A stretch of 64,000 nt of DNA from Providencia vermicola (GTDB lineage: Bacteria; Pseudomonadota; Gammaproteobacteria; Enterobacterales; Enterobacteriaceae). The notes beneath the pieces are model-generated. The model did not search any database. It saw nothing but the letters and a program-made list of their open reading frames with translations, and was not told the origin of the DNA. Where the stretch lies: assembly GCF_020381325.1 (NCBI RefSeq), contig NZ_JAGSPI010000007.1, forward strand, positions 1 to 64,000, read 5' to 3'. Position 1 is the first letter of the stretch, and the number at the start of each line of letters is the position of its first letter. Positions 1-9,550 of the stretch are shown here, piece after piece. The position numbers were made by a program, and so were the translations under genes.

Positions 1-19
1 AGATGTGTATAAGAGACAG
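1..19. other. Tn5 mosaic-end (tagmentation adapter) remnant
   Basis: The first 19 bases, AGATGTGTATAAGAGACAG, are identical to the Tn5 transposase mosaic end used in Nextera-type library preparation. The match sits exactly at the window edge, as expected for untrimmed adapter at a contig end. It should not be read as genomic sequence or as a natural transposon end. Confidence 0.93.
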
Positions 20-93
20 GTGTTGGTGTTGGTGTTGGTGTTGGTGTTGGTGTTGGTGTTGGTGTTGGTGTTGGTGTTGGTGTTGGTGTTGGT
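19..93. repeat. GGTGTT hexamer tandem array, probable assembly artefact
   Basis: Twelve perfect GGTGTT units run from 19 to 90, followed by a partial unit GGT. The array directly abuts the adapter match. Unique sequence and the ihfB terminator begin right after it. A perfect low-complexity array at a contig end next to an adapter is more likely chimeric or slipped sequence than a chromosomal repeat, although a real microsatellite at the break cannot be excluded. Confidence 0.85.
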
Positions 94-100
94 CAGGATA

Positions 101-138
101 TAAAAAAACAGCGCCCATGTTAAACACAAGCGCTGTTT
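101..138 (-). terminator. ihfB intrinsic terminator
   Basis: On the minus strand AAACAGCGC (138-130) pairs with GCGCTGTTT (114-106), and the stem runs into a T-rich tail down to 102. It lies about 30 bases after the ihfB stop codon. It is a classical Rho-independent terminator. Confidence 0.85.
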
Positions 139-167
139 GATGTAATAATTAAGATTTACAGTCTATA

Positions 168-455
168 TCATTGACCGTAAATATTTACACGATCACGTAA
201 CTCTTTACCTGGCTTGAAGTGAGGAACATATTTACCTTCCAGTTCCACTTTATCACCTGTTTTTGGGTTACGGCCAACTCGTGGTGCACGGTAGTGAAGA
301 GAAAAACTGCCGAAACCACGGACTTCAATACGCTCACCGCTAGCTAACGTATCAGCCATATGCTCAAGAATTTCCTTTACAGCTTCCTCAACGGTTTTTG
401 CTGAAAGATGAGATTGCTGGCTAGCCAGTCTTTCAATTAACTCAGACTTGGTCAT
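168..455 (-). CDS. ihfB: Integration host factor subunit beta
   Basis: The 95-residue protein is the beta subunit of IHF, the heterodimeric nucleoid protein that bends DNA sharply at specific sites and serves recombination, replication and transcription. The whole length fits the HU/IHF fold: a basic helical N-terminus, the GFGSF segment at 47-51, and the beta-arm motif RNPKTG at 62-67 whose proline intercalates into DNA. Length and sequence are close to the E. coli protein (94 residues). It lies downstream of rpsA on the same strand with a hairpin between them, the E. coli arrangement in which ihfB has its own promoter as well. The start is preceded by GGGAGGT, a strong ribosome binding site. 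Confidence 0.97.
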   Translation of the reverse strand: MTKSELIERLASQQSHLSAKTVEEAVKEILEHMADTLASGERIEVRGFGSFSLHYRAPRVGRNPKTGDKVELEGKYVPHFKPGKELRDRVNIYGQ

Positions 456-480
456 AGTACCTCCCTAAACTACCGCTACA

Positions 481-505
481 AAGGGGCAACATTACCGTTG
501 CCCCC
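481..505 (-). terminator. Hairpin between rpsA and ihfB
   Basis: GGGGCAAC (504-497 on the minus strand) pairs with GTTGCCCC (490-483) around a six-base loop, just after the rpsA stop. Only a short T-run follows, so it may act as an attenuator or processing site that lowers ihfB read-through rather than as a full terminator. Confidence 0.6.
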
Positions 506-511
506 ACTTAA

Positions 512-2185
512 TTATTCGCCTTTAGCTGCTTTGAAAGCTTCAGCCATAGCGTTGTTGCCGAATGCTGTATCTTCTTGCTTGTTCACAGCTGCAACAGCGT
601 CTTTCTCATCAGCTTCGTCTTTAGCGCGAACAGACAGGTTGATTACACGGTTTTTACGATCAACACCAGTGTATTTAGCTTCAACATCATCACCAACGTT
701 CAGAACCAGTGTTGCATCTTCAACACGGTCACGTGAAGCTTCTGATGCACGCAGGTAACCTTCAACGCCCAGAGTCAGCTCAACAGTTGCACCTTTAGCA
801 TCAACCGCAATAACTTTACCAGTTACGATTGCGCCTTTCTTAGTTGCTGCTAAGTAGTTATTGAATGGATCTTCAGCTAACTGTTTAACACCTAAAGAAA
901 TACGCTCACGCTCTGCGTCGACTTGCAGAACAACAGCTGCGATTTCGTCACCTTTTTTGTATTCACGAACTGCTTCTTCGCCTGCAACGTTCCAGGAGAT
1001 GTCAGACAGGTGAACCAGGCCATCGATGCCGCCGTCCAGTCCGATGAAGATACCGAAGTCAGTAATAGACTTGATTTTACCTTCAACGCGGTCGCCTTTG
1101 TTGTGAGTTTCTGCAAATTGCTGCCATGGGTTAGATTTGCATTGTTTCAGGCCCAGTGAGATACGACGACGTTCTTCATCGATATCCAGAACCATAACTT
1201 CAACAACATCACCAACGTTAACAACTTTAGATGGGTGGATGTTTTTGTTAGTCCAATCCATTTCTGAAACGTGAACCAGACCTTCAACGCCTTCTTCGAT
1301 TTCAACGAAGCAACCATAGTCAGTCAGGTTAGTAACGCGGCCAGTCAGTTTAGTACCTTCTGGGTAACGTTTAGCGATTGCGACCCAAGGATCTTCGCCC
1401 AGTTGTTTCAGACCCAGAGAAACACGAGTGCGCTCACGGTCGAATTTCAGAACTTTAACATTGATTTCATCACCAACGTTGACGATTTCGCTTGGGTGTT
1501 TAACACGTTTCCAAGCCATGTCAGTGATGTGCAGCAGGCCGTCAACACCGCCCAGATCAACGAATGCACCGTAGTCAGTAAGGTTCTTAACGATACCTTT
1601 AACTTCCATGCCTTCTTGCAGATTTTCCAGCAGTTGATCGCGCTCAGCGCTGCTTTCAGATTCAATTACAGCACGACGAGAAACAACAACGTTGTTGCGT
1701 TTCTGATCTAGCTTGATTACTTTGAACTCAAGCTCTTTGCCTTCCAAGTGAGTAGTATCACGAACTGGGCGTACATCTACCAGTGAACCTGGTAAAAACG
1801 CACGAATGCCGTTCAGTTCAACAGTGAAACCACCTTTAACTTTACCGTTGATAACACCAGTTACAGTTTCAGCTTCTTCGTAAGCTTTTTCCAGCATCAG
1901 CCATGCTTCATGACGTTTCGCTTTCTCACGAGACAGGATAGTTTCACCGAAACCATCTTCTACTGCATCCAGAGCCACATCGATTTCGTCGCCAACTTGG
2001 ATTTCTAGCTCACCCTGAGCATTTTTGAACTGTTCTACTGGGATAGCAGATTCTGATTTAAGACCTGCGTCAACCAGGACTACGTCTTTGTCGATGGCAA
2101 CAACAGTACCACGGACGATAGAACCAGGACGAGTTTCAATATTCTGCAGGGATTCTTCAAAGAGTTGAGCAAAAGATTCAGTCAT
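512..2185 (-). CDS. rpsA: 30S ribosomal protein S1
   Basis: The 557-residue protein is ribosomal protein S1, which captures mRNA on the 30S subunit and helps unfold structured leaders. Six S1 (OB-fold) repeats are visible, roughly at residues 21-87, 105-171, 192-260, 277-347, 364-434 and 451-520; the last is the most diverged. The sequence tracks E. coli S1 almost residue for residue. An in-frame ATG five codons upstream (2200) exists, but the protein in the family begins [11 protein letters not shown], so the start is placed at 2185. The leader has only a weak GAAG in place of a good Shine-Dalgarno sequence, as known for the autoregulated rpsA gene. It follows cmk on the same strand, as in E. 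coli. Confidence 0.97.
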   Translation of the reverse strand: MTESFAQLFEESLQNIETRPGSIVRGTVVAIDKDVVLVDAGLKSESAIPVEQFKNAQGELEIQVGDEIDVALDAVEDGFGETILSREKAKRHEAWLMLEKAYEEAETVTGVINGKVKGGFTVELNGIRAFLPGSLVDVRPVRDTTHLEGKELEFKVIKLDQKRNNVVVSRRAVIESESSAERDQLLENLQEGMEVKGIVKNLTDYGAFVDLGGVDGLLHITDMAWKRVKHPSEIVNVGDEINVKVLKFDRERTRVSLGLKQLGEDPWVAIAKRYPEGTKLTGRVTNLTDYGCFVEIEEGVEGLVHVSEMDWTNKNIHPSKVVNVGDVVEVMVLDIDEERRRISLGLKQCKSNPWQQFAETHNKGDRVEGKIKSITDFGIFIGLDGGIDGLVHLSDISWNVAGEEAVREYKKGDEIAAVVLQVDAERERISLGVKQLAEDPFNNYLAATKKGAIVTGKVIAVDAKGATVELTLGVEGYLRASEASRDRVEDATLVLNVGDDVEAKYTGVDRKNRVINLSVRAKDEADEKDAVAAVNKQEDTAFGNNAMAEAFKAAKGE

Positions 2186-2359
2186 ATTAATGATCTTCAA
2201 GAGTTTTTAATTAACGTCCACTTAGCTTCCCGCCAAATGGGGTTGTTTCACATACCCGACAACATTCCGTGTCGCAAGGTTGATGCTATGCTAATAAAAT
2301 AACCAACATAGCGGTAAGTGCGTATATTATCTAATTATAAGCTAAAATAAAGCCTATTA

Positions 2360-3043
2360 TCACGATAATTGTAGAATTTTTTTTGCGTAGGTGCGTGCTT
2401 TTTCAATAACTTCCTCAATGGACATACTTGTGGAATCCAGCACTAACGCGTCTTTCGCGGCAACAAGAGGTGCGACGGAACGGTTACGATCACGAAAATC
2501 ACGCTCCTCTATTTCGCTTAAAAGACGTTCAAAATTAACATCAAAGCCCTTTTCTTGCAACTGCTTCATGCGTCGATGTGCGCGTTCTTCCGCTGAGGCG
2601 TCAAGGAAAATTTTCACTGGTGCGTCAGGAAACACAACAGTTCCCATGTCACGGCCATCTGCAATTAAACCTGGCTGCGTGCGAAATGCGCGTTGACGTC
2701 TTAATAACGCTTCTCTAACACGAGGAAATGTCGCGGTTTGTGAGGCTGTATTACCAACAGTTTCTGTTCTGATCTGATTGGTAACGTCTTCCCCTTCTAA
2801 GATCACTTTTAATACATTTTCTTCAGGAACAAAGCGGACATCTAAGTTTGCAGCCAATGGCACTAGTGCATCTTCTGATTGGATATCAACATGGTGATGC
2901 AGTGCAGCTAATGCCAGTACACGATATATCGCACCTGAGTCTAGAAGTTGCCATCCAAAATCGTTTGCCAATGCTTGGCAAAGAGTCCCTTTACCTGCTC
3001 CGCTAGGCCCATCAACCGTGATTACAGGGGCGATTGCCACCAT
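2360..3043 (-). CDS. cmk: Cytidylate kinase
   Basis: The 227-residue enzyme phosphorylates CMP and dCMP to the diphosphates with ATP in the cytoplasm. The P-loop GPSGAGKG is at residues 12-19 and the conserved [12 protein letters not shown] segment of bacterial CMP kinases at 128-139. Length equals that of the E. coli enzyme. The start codon is preceded by AAAGGAG. It lies between aroA and rpsA, the standard enterobacterial context; transcripts from here can run into rpsA. Confidence 0.97.
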   Translation of the reverse strand: MVAIAPVITVDGPSGAGKGTLCQALANDFGWQLLDSGAIYRVLALAALHHHVDIQSEDALVPLAANLDVRFVPEENVLKVILEGEDVTNQIRTETVGNTASQTATFPRVREALLRRQRAFRTQPGLIADGRDMGTVVFPDAPVKIFLDASAEERAHRRMKQLQEKGFDVNFERLLSEIEERDFRDRNRSVAPLVAAKDALVLDSTSMSIEEVIEKARTYAKKILQLS

Positions 3044-3187
3044 AAAAAAATCTCCTTTCCTGCAAATAGCCTCGGCTACCTACAATTGAATTCAGTGAAG
3101 GTATTATACCAATTCATCAGTTTTGTGAAATAAGCAGGTTCTGATGATTGCAATAAAATAGGAGAAAGTTGATATCTATGCGGAATG

Positions 3188-3220
3188 AAAAAGGTTGATA
3201 TTTAGACTTTATTATCAACC
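3188..3220 (-). terminator. aroA intrinsic terminator
   Basis: On the minus strand GGTTGATA (3220-3213) pairs with TATCAACC (3200-3193), followed by TTTTT. It begins 16 bases after the aroA stop and closes the serC-aroA unit before cmk. Confidence 0.75.
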
Positions 3221-3235
3221 CTTTTCATCGAATGA

Positions 3236-4510
3236 TTAACTTAAACGAGCCAATTGTTCAAAATAATCAGGGAAGGTTTTTGCCGTGCAACCTGGATCTA
3301 AGATAGTCACAGGGGTATCCGAGAGGGCAACTAGAGAAAAACACATCGCGATACGGTGGTCATTGTAAGTTTCAATTTCAGCATGCTGTAATTTTTTCGG
3401 CGGTATCACTCGAATATAATCGTGCCCTTCTTCTACTTCTGCGCCCACTTTACGTAGTTCTGTTGCCATCGCATATAAACGGTCAGTTTCTTTTACACGC
3501 CAATTATAAATATTGCGAATAACAGTTTCACCTTCAGCAAATAATGCAACAGTACCTATCGTCATTGCAGCATCAGGGATCGCATTCATATCCATATCAA
3601 TCCCTGTTAATGTTCCGCGCTCGCATTCCACAAAATCATCACCCCAGCGAATAGTTGCTCCCATTTTTTCGAGAACATTTGCGAATTTAGTGTCCCCTTG
3701 CAGACTGTTACGGCCAATACCTGTGACGCGTACAGTGCCGCCTTTAATCGCCGCTGCCGCTAAGAAATAAGATGCAGAAGATGCATCACCTTCGACCAAA
3801 TATTCACCTGGTGATTGATATTGCTGCTGGCCTTTAATGATAAAGTTCTGGTATTGATTATTTTCGACTTCAACACCAAAGGTTTTCATCAATGCTAATG
3901 TGATATCAATATACGGCTTAGAGACTAATTCTCCAATAATTGAAATGGTCGTGTCTTGCTCAGCTCGAGGAGCCGCCATTAATAACGCAGTTAAAAACTG
4001 GCTTGATACAGAGCCATCAACCGAAATTTTCCCACCGACAAAACCACCTTTCAGGCGAATTGGGGGGTAATTTTCTTGCTCTAAATATTCAATGACAGCA
4101 CCGCCTTCTCTTAGCGAATCCACTAAGTGGCCAATTGGACGCTCTTTCATACGAGGTTCGCCTGTGAGCACAATGTTATTGTGGCTCAATGACAAAGCAG
4201 CGGTTAGTGGGCGCATTGCTGTTCCCGCATTTCCTAAAAATATTTCTAGCGCATCAGGGTGAGATAAATTCCCCCCCAAACCTTCCACTCGACAACGTGT
4301 TTTATCTTCAGAAAGTTGATAATTCACACCTAGCAAGCTTAATGCATTCAGCATATGGCGAATATCATCACTGTCTAATAAGTTAGTGAGTGTGGTCGTT
4401 CCTTTGGCCATGGCAGCTAATAACAGTGCACGATTTGAGACACTTTTTGACCCTGGCAAGTTGATGGTGCCATTAATTGAAGAGATAGGTTGTAATGTCA
4501 GGGATTGCAT
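3236..4510 (-). CDS. aroA: 3-phosphoshikimate 1-carboxyvinyltransferase (EPSP synthase)
   Basis: The 424-residue enzyme joins phosphoenolpyruvate to shikimate 3-phosphate, the sixth step of the shikimate pathway. It carries the N-terminal [13 protein letters not shown] motif (18-30) and [11 protein letters not shown] (92-102). Gly96 and Pro101 are both present, so this is the usual class I form without the known glyphosate-tolerance changes. The RVKETDRL substrate-binding motif is near the C-terminus. An upstream in-frame ATG at 4591 would add 27 residues absent from the family; the ATG at 4510 has a GGAG 5' of it and is chosen. It lies 120 bases after serC, as in the serC-aroA operon of enterobacteria, which couples serine/pyridoxine and aromatic synthesis. 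Confidence 0.97.
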   Translation of the reverse strand: MQSLTLQPISSINGTINLPGSKSVSNRALLLAAMAKGTTTLTNLLDSDDIRHMLNALSLLGVNYQLSEDKTRCRVEGLGGNLSHPDALEIFLGNAGTAMRPLTAALSLSHNNIVLTGEPRMKERPIGHLVDSLREGGAVIEYLEQENYPPIRLKGGFVGGKISVDGSVSSQFLTALLMAAPRAEQDTTISIIGELVSKPYIDITLALMKTFGVEVENNQYQNFIIKGQQQYQSPGEYLVEGDASSASYFLAAAAIKGGTVRVTGIGRNSLQGDTKFANVLEKMGATIRWGDDFVECERGTLTGIDMDMNAIPDAAMTIGTVALFAEGETVIRNIYNWRVKETDRLYAMATELRKVGAEVEEGHDYIRVIPPKKLQHAEIETYNDHRIAMCFSLVALSDTPVTILDPGCTAKTFPDYFEQLARLS

Positions 4511-4630
4511 AAAAAGCAGTTTCTCCAGTGAAGTTAGCAAGTAAATAAAATTTGGCCCTATTTTCTTTCTAAGCGAATCGTGAGGGCACAAATAACCGAC
4601 TGAACATCCTATTTCAGCCGGTGAGTCTCA

Positions 4631-5722
4631 TTATTGAGCGTGATGGCGTTCGAAATCAGCCATAAAATCAACCAATGCCTGCACACCATCTAATGGCATC
4701 GCATTATAGATAGACGCACGCATACCACCAGCCACTTTATGGCCTTTTAGTGAAAGTAGCCCTTGGTTTTTTGCCTCTTCGATAAATTTGGCATCTAACG
4801 CAGGGTTTTGCATTTGGAACGGTATATTCATCCAAGAACGGTTTTCTACCGCAACGCGGTTGATATAAAACTGGCTATCATCAATCGCATTATAGAGTAA
4901 CTGTGATTTTTCATAATTGCGTTTTGCCATTTCTTGCAAGCCGCCTTGCGCTTTCAACCATTTGAAAACCATACCCGCTAGATACCACGCAAATGTTGGT
5001 GGTGTATTAAACATTGAATCGTGCTTTGCTAATACTGTGTAATCAAACACTGACGGCGTTTGCGGTGATGCTTTACCTAATAAGTCTTCACGAATAATGA
5101 CAATAGTTAACCCCGCAGGCCCAATATTTTTTTGAGCGCCTGCGTAAATCACGCCATATCGACTAACGTCGATAGGTTTAGAAAGGATGGAAGATGAGTA
5201 GTCCGCAACGATAATTTTATCTTCAGGGAAATCAGGTTCTTCATGGATTGCTAAGCCGCCAATCGTTTCATTAGGGCAATAATGTACATAGGCTGCATCA
5301 TCACTCAAAGGCCACTCGCTCATAGGTTTTAAGCTTACAACGCCATCTTTTTCTTCTGTAATGTCGATGACGTTCGGCTTGCAGTATTTTTCAGCTTCTT
5401 TCGCTGCTGATTCAGACCAGTAACCACTAACAATATAGTCTGCAGTTGTTTTGCTCCCTAATAAATTCATTGGCAAAGTAGCAAAATGAGCGCGGGCTCC
5501 ACCATGACAGAATAGTACTTTATAGTTATCTGGAATATTTAATAAGTCACGTAAGTTTTGTTCTGCTTCGGACGCCACTTCAATAAAGTCTTTTCCACGA
5601 TGGCTGACTTCCATCACCGAAACGCCTAAGCCTTTCCAATTACAAAATTCTTGTTCAGCACGACGCATCACTTCAACAGGTAGCATTGCTGGACCTGCAC
5701 TGAAATTATAAACCTGACTCAT
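4631..5722 (-). CDS. serC: Phosphoserine aminotransferase
   Basis: The 363-residue PLP enzyme converts 3-phosphohydroxypyruvate to phosphoserine in serine synthesis and also acts on 3-hydroxy-4-phosphohydroxythreonine derivatives in pyridoxal phosphate synthesis. The N-terminus [15 protein letters not shown] is typical of the family, and the PLP-binding lysine lies in [12 protein letters not shown]. An ATG at 5755 would add 11 residues; the ATG at 5722 matches the E. coli N-terminus, which is 362 residues long in total. It is the first gene of a serC-aroA unit. In E. coli ycaP and ycaO lie upstream; here pgm is the neighbour instead. Confidence 0.97.
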   Translation of the reverse strand: MSQVYNFSAGPAMLPVEVMRRAEQEFCNWKGLGVSVMEVSHRGKDFIEVASEAEQNLRDLLNIPDNYKVLFCHGGARAHFATLPMNLLGSKTTADYIVSGYWSESAAKEAEKYCKPNVIDITEEKDGVVSLKPMSEWPLSDDAAYVHYCPNETIGGLAIHEEPDFPEDKIIVADYSSSILSKPIDVSRYGVIYAGAQKNIGPAGLTIVIIREDLLGKASPQTPSVFDYTVLAKHDSMFNTPPTFAWYLAGMVFKWLKAQGGLQEMAKRNYEKSQLLYNAIDDSQFYINRVAVENRSWMNIPFQMQNPALDAKFIEEAKNQGLLSLKGHKVAGGMRASIYNAMPLDGVQALVDFMADFERHHAQ

Positions 5723-5870
5723 TGACCTCACCCTATCTTCAATTATCGTTAGCAAAATTCACACAGATGCTTAAAGTTGTACCATTGTGAGCTTTTAGCT
5801 GCAACGGTTATTGTCGCGCGATAATGAAAAGTCGTAGGGGAATTTTGGGCAGAATAAAGAAAAGAATTTT

Positions 5871-5919
5871 GTTAATCTCGTCACACTCTCAACAACCCTA
5901 ATTTTATGAAGAGATTAAC
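5871..5919. other. Inverted repeat upstream of serC
   Basis: GTTAATCTC (5871-5879) is matched by GAGATTAAC (5911-5919) with a 31-base loop between. It lies between the pgm stop and the serC start. It may be a protein-binding palindrome or part of a terminator; the sequence alone does not decide. Confidence 0.35.
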
Positions 5920-5924
5920 GATAA

Positions 5925-5975
5925 AAAACAGATAATATCCCGAACTGCTACCGAAAGTAACAATGCGGGATATTC
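5925..5975 (-). terminator. Candidate pgm terminator
   Basis: On the minus strand AATATCCCG (5974-5966) pairs with CGGGATATT (5942-5934); a run of six T follows a few bases later (5928-5923). It starts 15 bases after the pgm stop codon. The loop is large, so efficiency is uncertain. Confidence 0.55.
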
Positions 5976-5989
5976 AAACGAAGGATTGA

Positions 5990-7624
5990 TTAACTGATCA
6001 CTTTACTCACAATTTCGATTGCTTCCTTTTCAATGAGGCGAAGGTGCTCTTCACCACGGAAACTTTCACAATAAATTTTGTAAGCTTCTTCTGTTCCTGA
6101 AGGCCTTGCTGCAAACCAGCCATAATCCGTCATGATTTTTAGCCCCCCAATGGATGCGCCATTACCTGGTGCTGCAGTTAAGCGCTGGGTAATTTTATCC
6201 CCTGCTAACGTATCAGCTGCAACCATTTCTGGAGATAATTTGCTCAGCTTAGCTTTTTCTTCGTGTGTGGCTTTAGCCTGAATGCGATTATAAATTGGGG
6301 CCCCGAATTTTTTGGCCAATTTATTATAACGTTGCTGCGGGTTTTCGCCCGTAACCGCTGTGATTTCAGCAGCTAACAAGCACAGGATAATACCGTCTTT
6401 ATCTGTTGACCAAGGCGTACCATCGAATTTAAGGAATGATGCACCCGCGCTTTCTTCACCACCGAAACCCAGTTTCCCACTAAATAAGCCATCAACAAAC
6501 CATTTAAACCCGACAGGCACTTCAACCAGTTCACGACCAATGTCGTTAACAACGCGGTCAATCATCGCACTGGAAACCAGTGTTTTGCCAACAGCGACCT
6601 CTTTCCCCCATTGCGGGCGATGTTGAAATAAATAGTCAATCGCAACGGCAAGATAATGATTAGGGTTCATTAAACCATCTGGTGTCACAATGCCGTGTCT
6701 GTCATAATCGGGATCATTAGCAAATGCTAAATCAAACTTCTCTTTCATCCCTAATAAGCCCGCCATTGCCCAACTAGATGAGCAATCCATACGGATGACA
6801 CCATCATGGTCAAGAGGCATAAAACGAAAAGTTTGATCTAATTGGTCATTAACAATCTCGATATCTAGTTGATAATATTCTGCAATTTTTTTCCAATATT
6901 CAATGCCTGAGCCGCCTAATGGGTCAACACCTATTTTCAGCCCTGACTTTGCAATTGCAGCCATATCAACAACGTCACCCAGCGCAACCACATAAGGCAT
7001 AATCAAATCTTGTGCTGTAACGTATTCACTCGCCATTGCAACATCAAAATTTAAACGTTTAACACCAACGAGGTTATCTACCAATAATTGATTGGCATGT
7101 TTTTCAATGACTGATGTTAAATCAGTATCTGCTGGGCCACCGTTAGCTGGATTGTATTTAATCCCACCATCTTCCGGTGGATTATGGGATGGCGTGATGA
7201 CAATGCCATCCGCTATATCAGTATGAGACTGGTTATAACTTAAAATTGCATGAGAGACCGCAGGTGTTGGCGTAAAGCCATTATTCTCCTGAACAATCAC
7301 ATGAACTTGATTCGCTGCTAGTACCTCAACCACTGTAATGAACGCCGCTTCAGACAATGCATGTGTATCTTTACCAACATAACAAGGCCCCGTAACACCT
7401 TGTTGTTTACGTAAATCCGCAATAGCCTGTGCAATTGCTAATATGTGATTTTCATTGAAATTCTTGCGTAACGAACTACCGCGATGGCCAGAAGTACCAA
7501 ATTTAACAGCGTGTGAAGCATTTCCTGGCTGAGGCTGCTGCGTATAATATTGAGCGGTTAATTGAGCGACATTGATCAAGTCACTTTGAAACGGAAGCTG
7601 CCCTGCACGTTCATGTATTGTCAC
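5990..7624 (-). CDS. pgm: Phosphoglucomutase (alpha-D-glucose phosphate-specific)
   Basis: The 544-residue enzyme interconverts glucose 1-phosphate and glucose 6-phosphate for glycogen and envelope sugar synthesis. The phosphoserine motif TPSHNPP is at residues 144-150 with Ser146 as the phosphorylated residue; the metal-binding segment [11 protein letters not shown] and the substrate loop GEESAGASF are present. A GTG start at 7624 is chosen over an ATG at 7663: it is preceded by GGGAG at proper spacing and gives the family N-terminus (TIHERAGQ, compare AIHNRAGQ in E. coli). It follows seqA by 55 bases on the same strand, the known seqA-pgm operon. Confidence 0.95.
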   Translation of the reverse strand: MTIHERAGQLPFQSDLINVAQLTAQYYTQQPQPGNASHAVKFGTSGHRGSSLRKNFNENHILAIAQAIADLRKQQGVTGPCYVGKDTHALSEAAFITVVEVLAANQVHVIVQENNGFTPTPAVSHAILSYNQSHTDIADGIVITPSHNPPEDGGIKYNPANGGPADTDLTSVIEKHANQLLVDNLVGVKRLNFDVAMASEYVTAQDLIMPYVVALGDVVDMAAIAKSGLKIGVDPLGGSGIEYWKKIAEYYQLDIEIVNDQLDQTFRFMPLDHDGVIRMDCSSSWAMAGLLGMKEKFDLAFANDPDYDRHGIVTPDGLMNPNHYLAVAIDYLFQHRPQWGKEVAVGKTLVSSAMIDRVVNDIGRELVEVPVGFKWFVDGLFSGKLGFGGEESAGASFLKFDGTPWSTDKDGIILCLLAAEITAVTGENPQQRYNKLAKKFGAPIYNRIQAKATHEEKAKLSKLSPEMVAADTLAGDKITQRLTAAPGNGASIGGLKIMTDYGWFAARPSGTEEAYKIYCESFRGEEHLRLIEKEAIEIVSKVIS

Positions 7625-7679
7625 TTGTTTTCTCCCAAAGCACTGATGCTTGGTTATCAACATCAGTGAAGTTCAGTTA

Positions 7680-8225
7680 TTAAATTGTATTACTCACTTT
7701 CTCAATCACATTGGCTGGAAATTGCATTTCCTGCATGATGGCATCAACCATACTGCGTTTGCGATTCGTGTTTGTATTCGTTATCACCCAGTAAGGCGTA
7801 CCTGGGATATGACGAGGTTTAGATTGTTTACCTGCAGCAAGCAATGTTTGCTCATCACCCGCAAAATAAACACGAGTACGACCATGCATGAGCTCAGTTG
7901 CGCTAGCAAAACGTTTTGCATCTAAACTGTACAGTGTTGATAAAATCAACATAAAGCGGTCGATAGCTTTGCTTTTTTCAGCATAAGCATCAGACAATAA
8001 TAATTCTCGAACGACTCTAACTGGATTTTGTGCCACCACAGGTGTACTCGCTGCGGGTTCGACCTTAACTACCGGTTGTGCCTGACTAATCTCTTTAACT
8101 GGTACTGGCTGCCCGGATTTGAAATTTAACATACGGCGCAAGATATCCGATGCACTTTCACCGATATGCTGTGTATGGCTCGCAATATAGCGGTAAAGCT
8201 CTTCATCAACTTCTATCGTTTTCAT
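7680..8225 (-). CDS. seqA: Negative modulator of replication initiation SeqA
   Basis: The 181-residue protein binds hemimethylated GATC sites, sequesters the replication origin after initiation and organises newly replicated DNA. The N-terminal oligomerisation domain (MKTIEVDEELYRYIASHTQ) and the C-terminal DNA-binding domain with its conserved TRVYFAG and HIPGTPYWV segments match E. coli SeqA, which has the same length. A low-complexity Pro/Val/Ala linker (about 39-68) separates them. It is divergent from ybfF and heads seqA-pgm, as in E. coli. Confidence 0.96.
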   Translation of the reverse strand: MKTIEVDEELYRYIASHTQHIGESASDILRRMLNFKSGQPVPVKEISQAQPVVKVEPAASTPVVAQNPVRVVRELLLSDAYAEKSKAIDRFMLILSTLYSLDAKRFASATELMHGRTRVYFAGDEQTLLAAGKQSKPRHIPGTPYWVITNTNTNRKRSMVDAIMQEMQFPANVIEKVSNTI

Positions 8226-8547
8226 TTTTTCCCAGTACTTATTTAACTAAAATTTGCGGTGTGATTATAAGACAGTTTTAAAAAAAACAAAACAATTAAA
8301 ATTTCAATAACTTAAAGTAAACATTCGTCTAAGTTTGATGATATTTCAGTGTGTTATCGTTCTATCGCTTTAGGTCTTTTTAATCCGTGATAATATCCAA
8401 TTTTCTGAATTTAACTTCTCGCGCCTGTTATTCTTATTGACCTCGCCAATGGCCTTAATATTTAAGATGCTTATTCGAATATTTGGATTTTCTTTATAGC
8501 CATGACATGATAAGTGACTCACTTCCCTAATTTTTGATAAGAAAAAT
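8226..8547. promoter_or_regulatory. Divergent seqA/ybfF intergenic region
   Basis: This 322-base gap holds no convincing gene. On the minus strand a perfect TATAAT lies at 8269-8264, about 40 bases upstream of the seqA start; TTGTTT sequences upstream of it (at 8290 and 8295) have imperfect spacing. The rest is AT-rich. A 64-codon minus-strand frame covering 8370-8564 resembles no known protein and runs into ybfF, and was not accepted. Confidence 0.5.
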
Positions 8548-9324
8548 ATGACTCTGTTACTCAACCATACTATTCATAAACCCGAAAATCCACTGAGCAA
8601 TAGCCCTGTCGTTCTTATTCATGGATTGTTTGGCGACCTCAATAATTTGGGTGTACTTGGTCGCGACCTTCAACACTATTTCGATACTGTTCAAATTGAT
8701 GTTCGCAACCATGGCGATTCTTTTCGTGCTGAGCAGATGTCTTACCAACAAATGGCACAAGATGTTATTACTCTTATTAAATCATTAGGTTATGAAAGTG
8801 CGATTTTAATCGGTCATTCTATGGGCGGTAAAATTGCTATGGCAGCAACTGAAATTGCCCCTGATTTTATTGAAAAAATTGTCGCCATTGATATTGCTCC
8901 AGTTTCATACAAAGTGCGCCGTCACGATAAAATTTTTGCAGCGCTAGATGCAGTGACCACTGAGCAAGCAAAAAATCGCCAAGAAGCCGCGGCTATTATG
9001 CGAGACGAAATAAACGAAGAAGGTGTTATCCAGTTTTTGCTTAAATCCTTTAAACAAGGGGAATGGAAGTTTAATATTCCTGCACTTAAAGCGAATTATG
9101 AAAAAATTATTGGGTGGGAAACAGTACCAGCATGGGATAAACCCGTCTTATTGATCCCTGGCGGTAACTCGCCTTATGTACAGGCAGAGTATAAAGATGA
9201 GATTGCAAAGCAATTCCCAAACGCAAAGGCGTGGGTTGTTGCAGATACAGGGCACTGGGTGCACGCAGAAAAACCCGACCATGTATTAAGGGCTATCCAC
9301 CGTTTTTTATCTATTCCTCATTAG
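8548..9324 (+). CDS. ybfF: Alpha/beta-fold esterase YbfF
   Basis: The 258-residue protein is an alpha/beta hydrolase matching E. coli YbfF, an esterase active on acyl thioesters and short esters in vitro; its physiological substrate is unclear. The oxyanion segment HGLFG is at 25-29, the nucleophile elbow GHSMGG at 89-94 with Ser91, and the catalytic histidine lies in the C-terminal DTGHWVHAEKP. The ribosome binding site is weak. In E. coli ybfF is followed directly by ybfE and fldA; here a secretion operon of about 5.5 kb separates them. Confidence 0.93.
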   Translation: MTLLLNHTIHKPENPLSNSPVVLIHGLFGDLNNLGVLGRDLQHYFDTVQIDVRNHGDSFRAEQMSYQQMAQDVITLIKSLGYESAILIGHSMGGKIAMAATEIAPDFIEKIVAIDIAPVSYKVRRHDKIFAALDAVTTEQAKNRQEAAAIMRDEINEEGVIQFLLKSFKQGEWKFNIPALKANYEKIIGWETVPAWDKPVLLIPGGNSPYVQAEYKDEIAKQFPNAKAWVVADTGHWVHAEKPDHVLRAIHRFLSIPH

Positions 9325-9344
9325 TTCCTTTCTTTATTAAATTA

Positions 9345-9392
9345 AAGATAAAGATATTGAAAAGTAACACTCTATTTCAATATCTTTATCTT
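9345..9392. terminator. Long stem-loop after ybfF
   Basis: AAGATAAAGATATTGAAA (9345-9362) and TTTCAATATCTTTATCTT (9375-9392) form a perfect 18-bp stem with a 12-base loop, 20 bases after the ybfF stop. There is no clean T-run after it, so it may be a terminator, an RNA-stabilising structure or a recombination remnant at the left edge of the secretion operon. Confidence 0.55.
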
Positions 9393-9550
9393 AGCCATTC
9401 ACCATAATAATTTAACTTTGAATAAAAGAATAAGACAAACTTCAATACACAGGCAATATTAAAGCCTGTATTATCTTATTAAATTAAATACAAAATATAG
9501 CCATAACTTATCTTTGCTTTATATATTCAAAGGAATGATTAATTCAAATA

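Noticed and set aside
19-93. GGTGTT array as a CRISPR-like, telomeric or biological repeat
   Set aside because: It has no spacers, abuts a sequencing adapter and sits at the contig edge.
1271-1711. Plus-strand frame of 146 codons antisense to rpsA
   Set aside because: rpsA is intact and conserved; the antisense frame follows from its codon bias and resembles no family.
8370-8564. 64-codon minus-strand frame between seqA and ybfF
   Set aside because: No recognisable domain, no strong ribosome binding site and it overlaps the ybfF start region.
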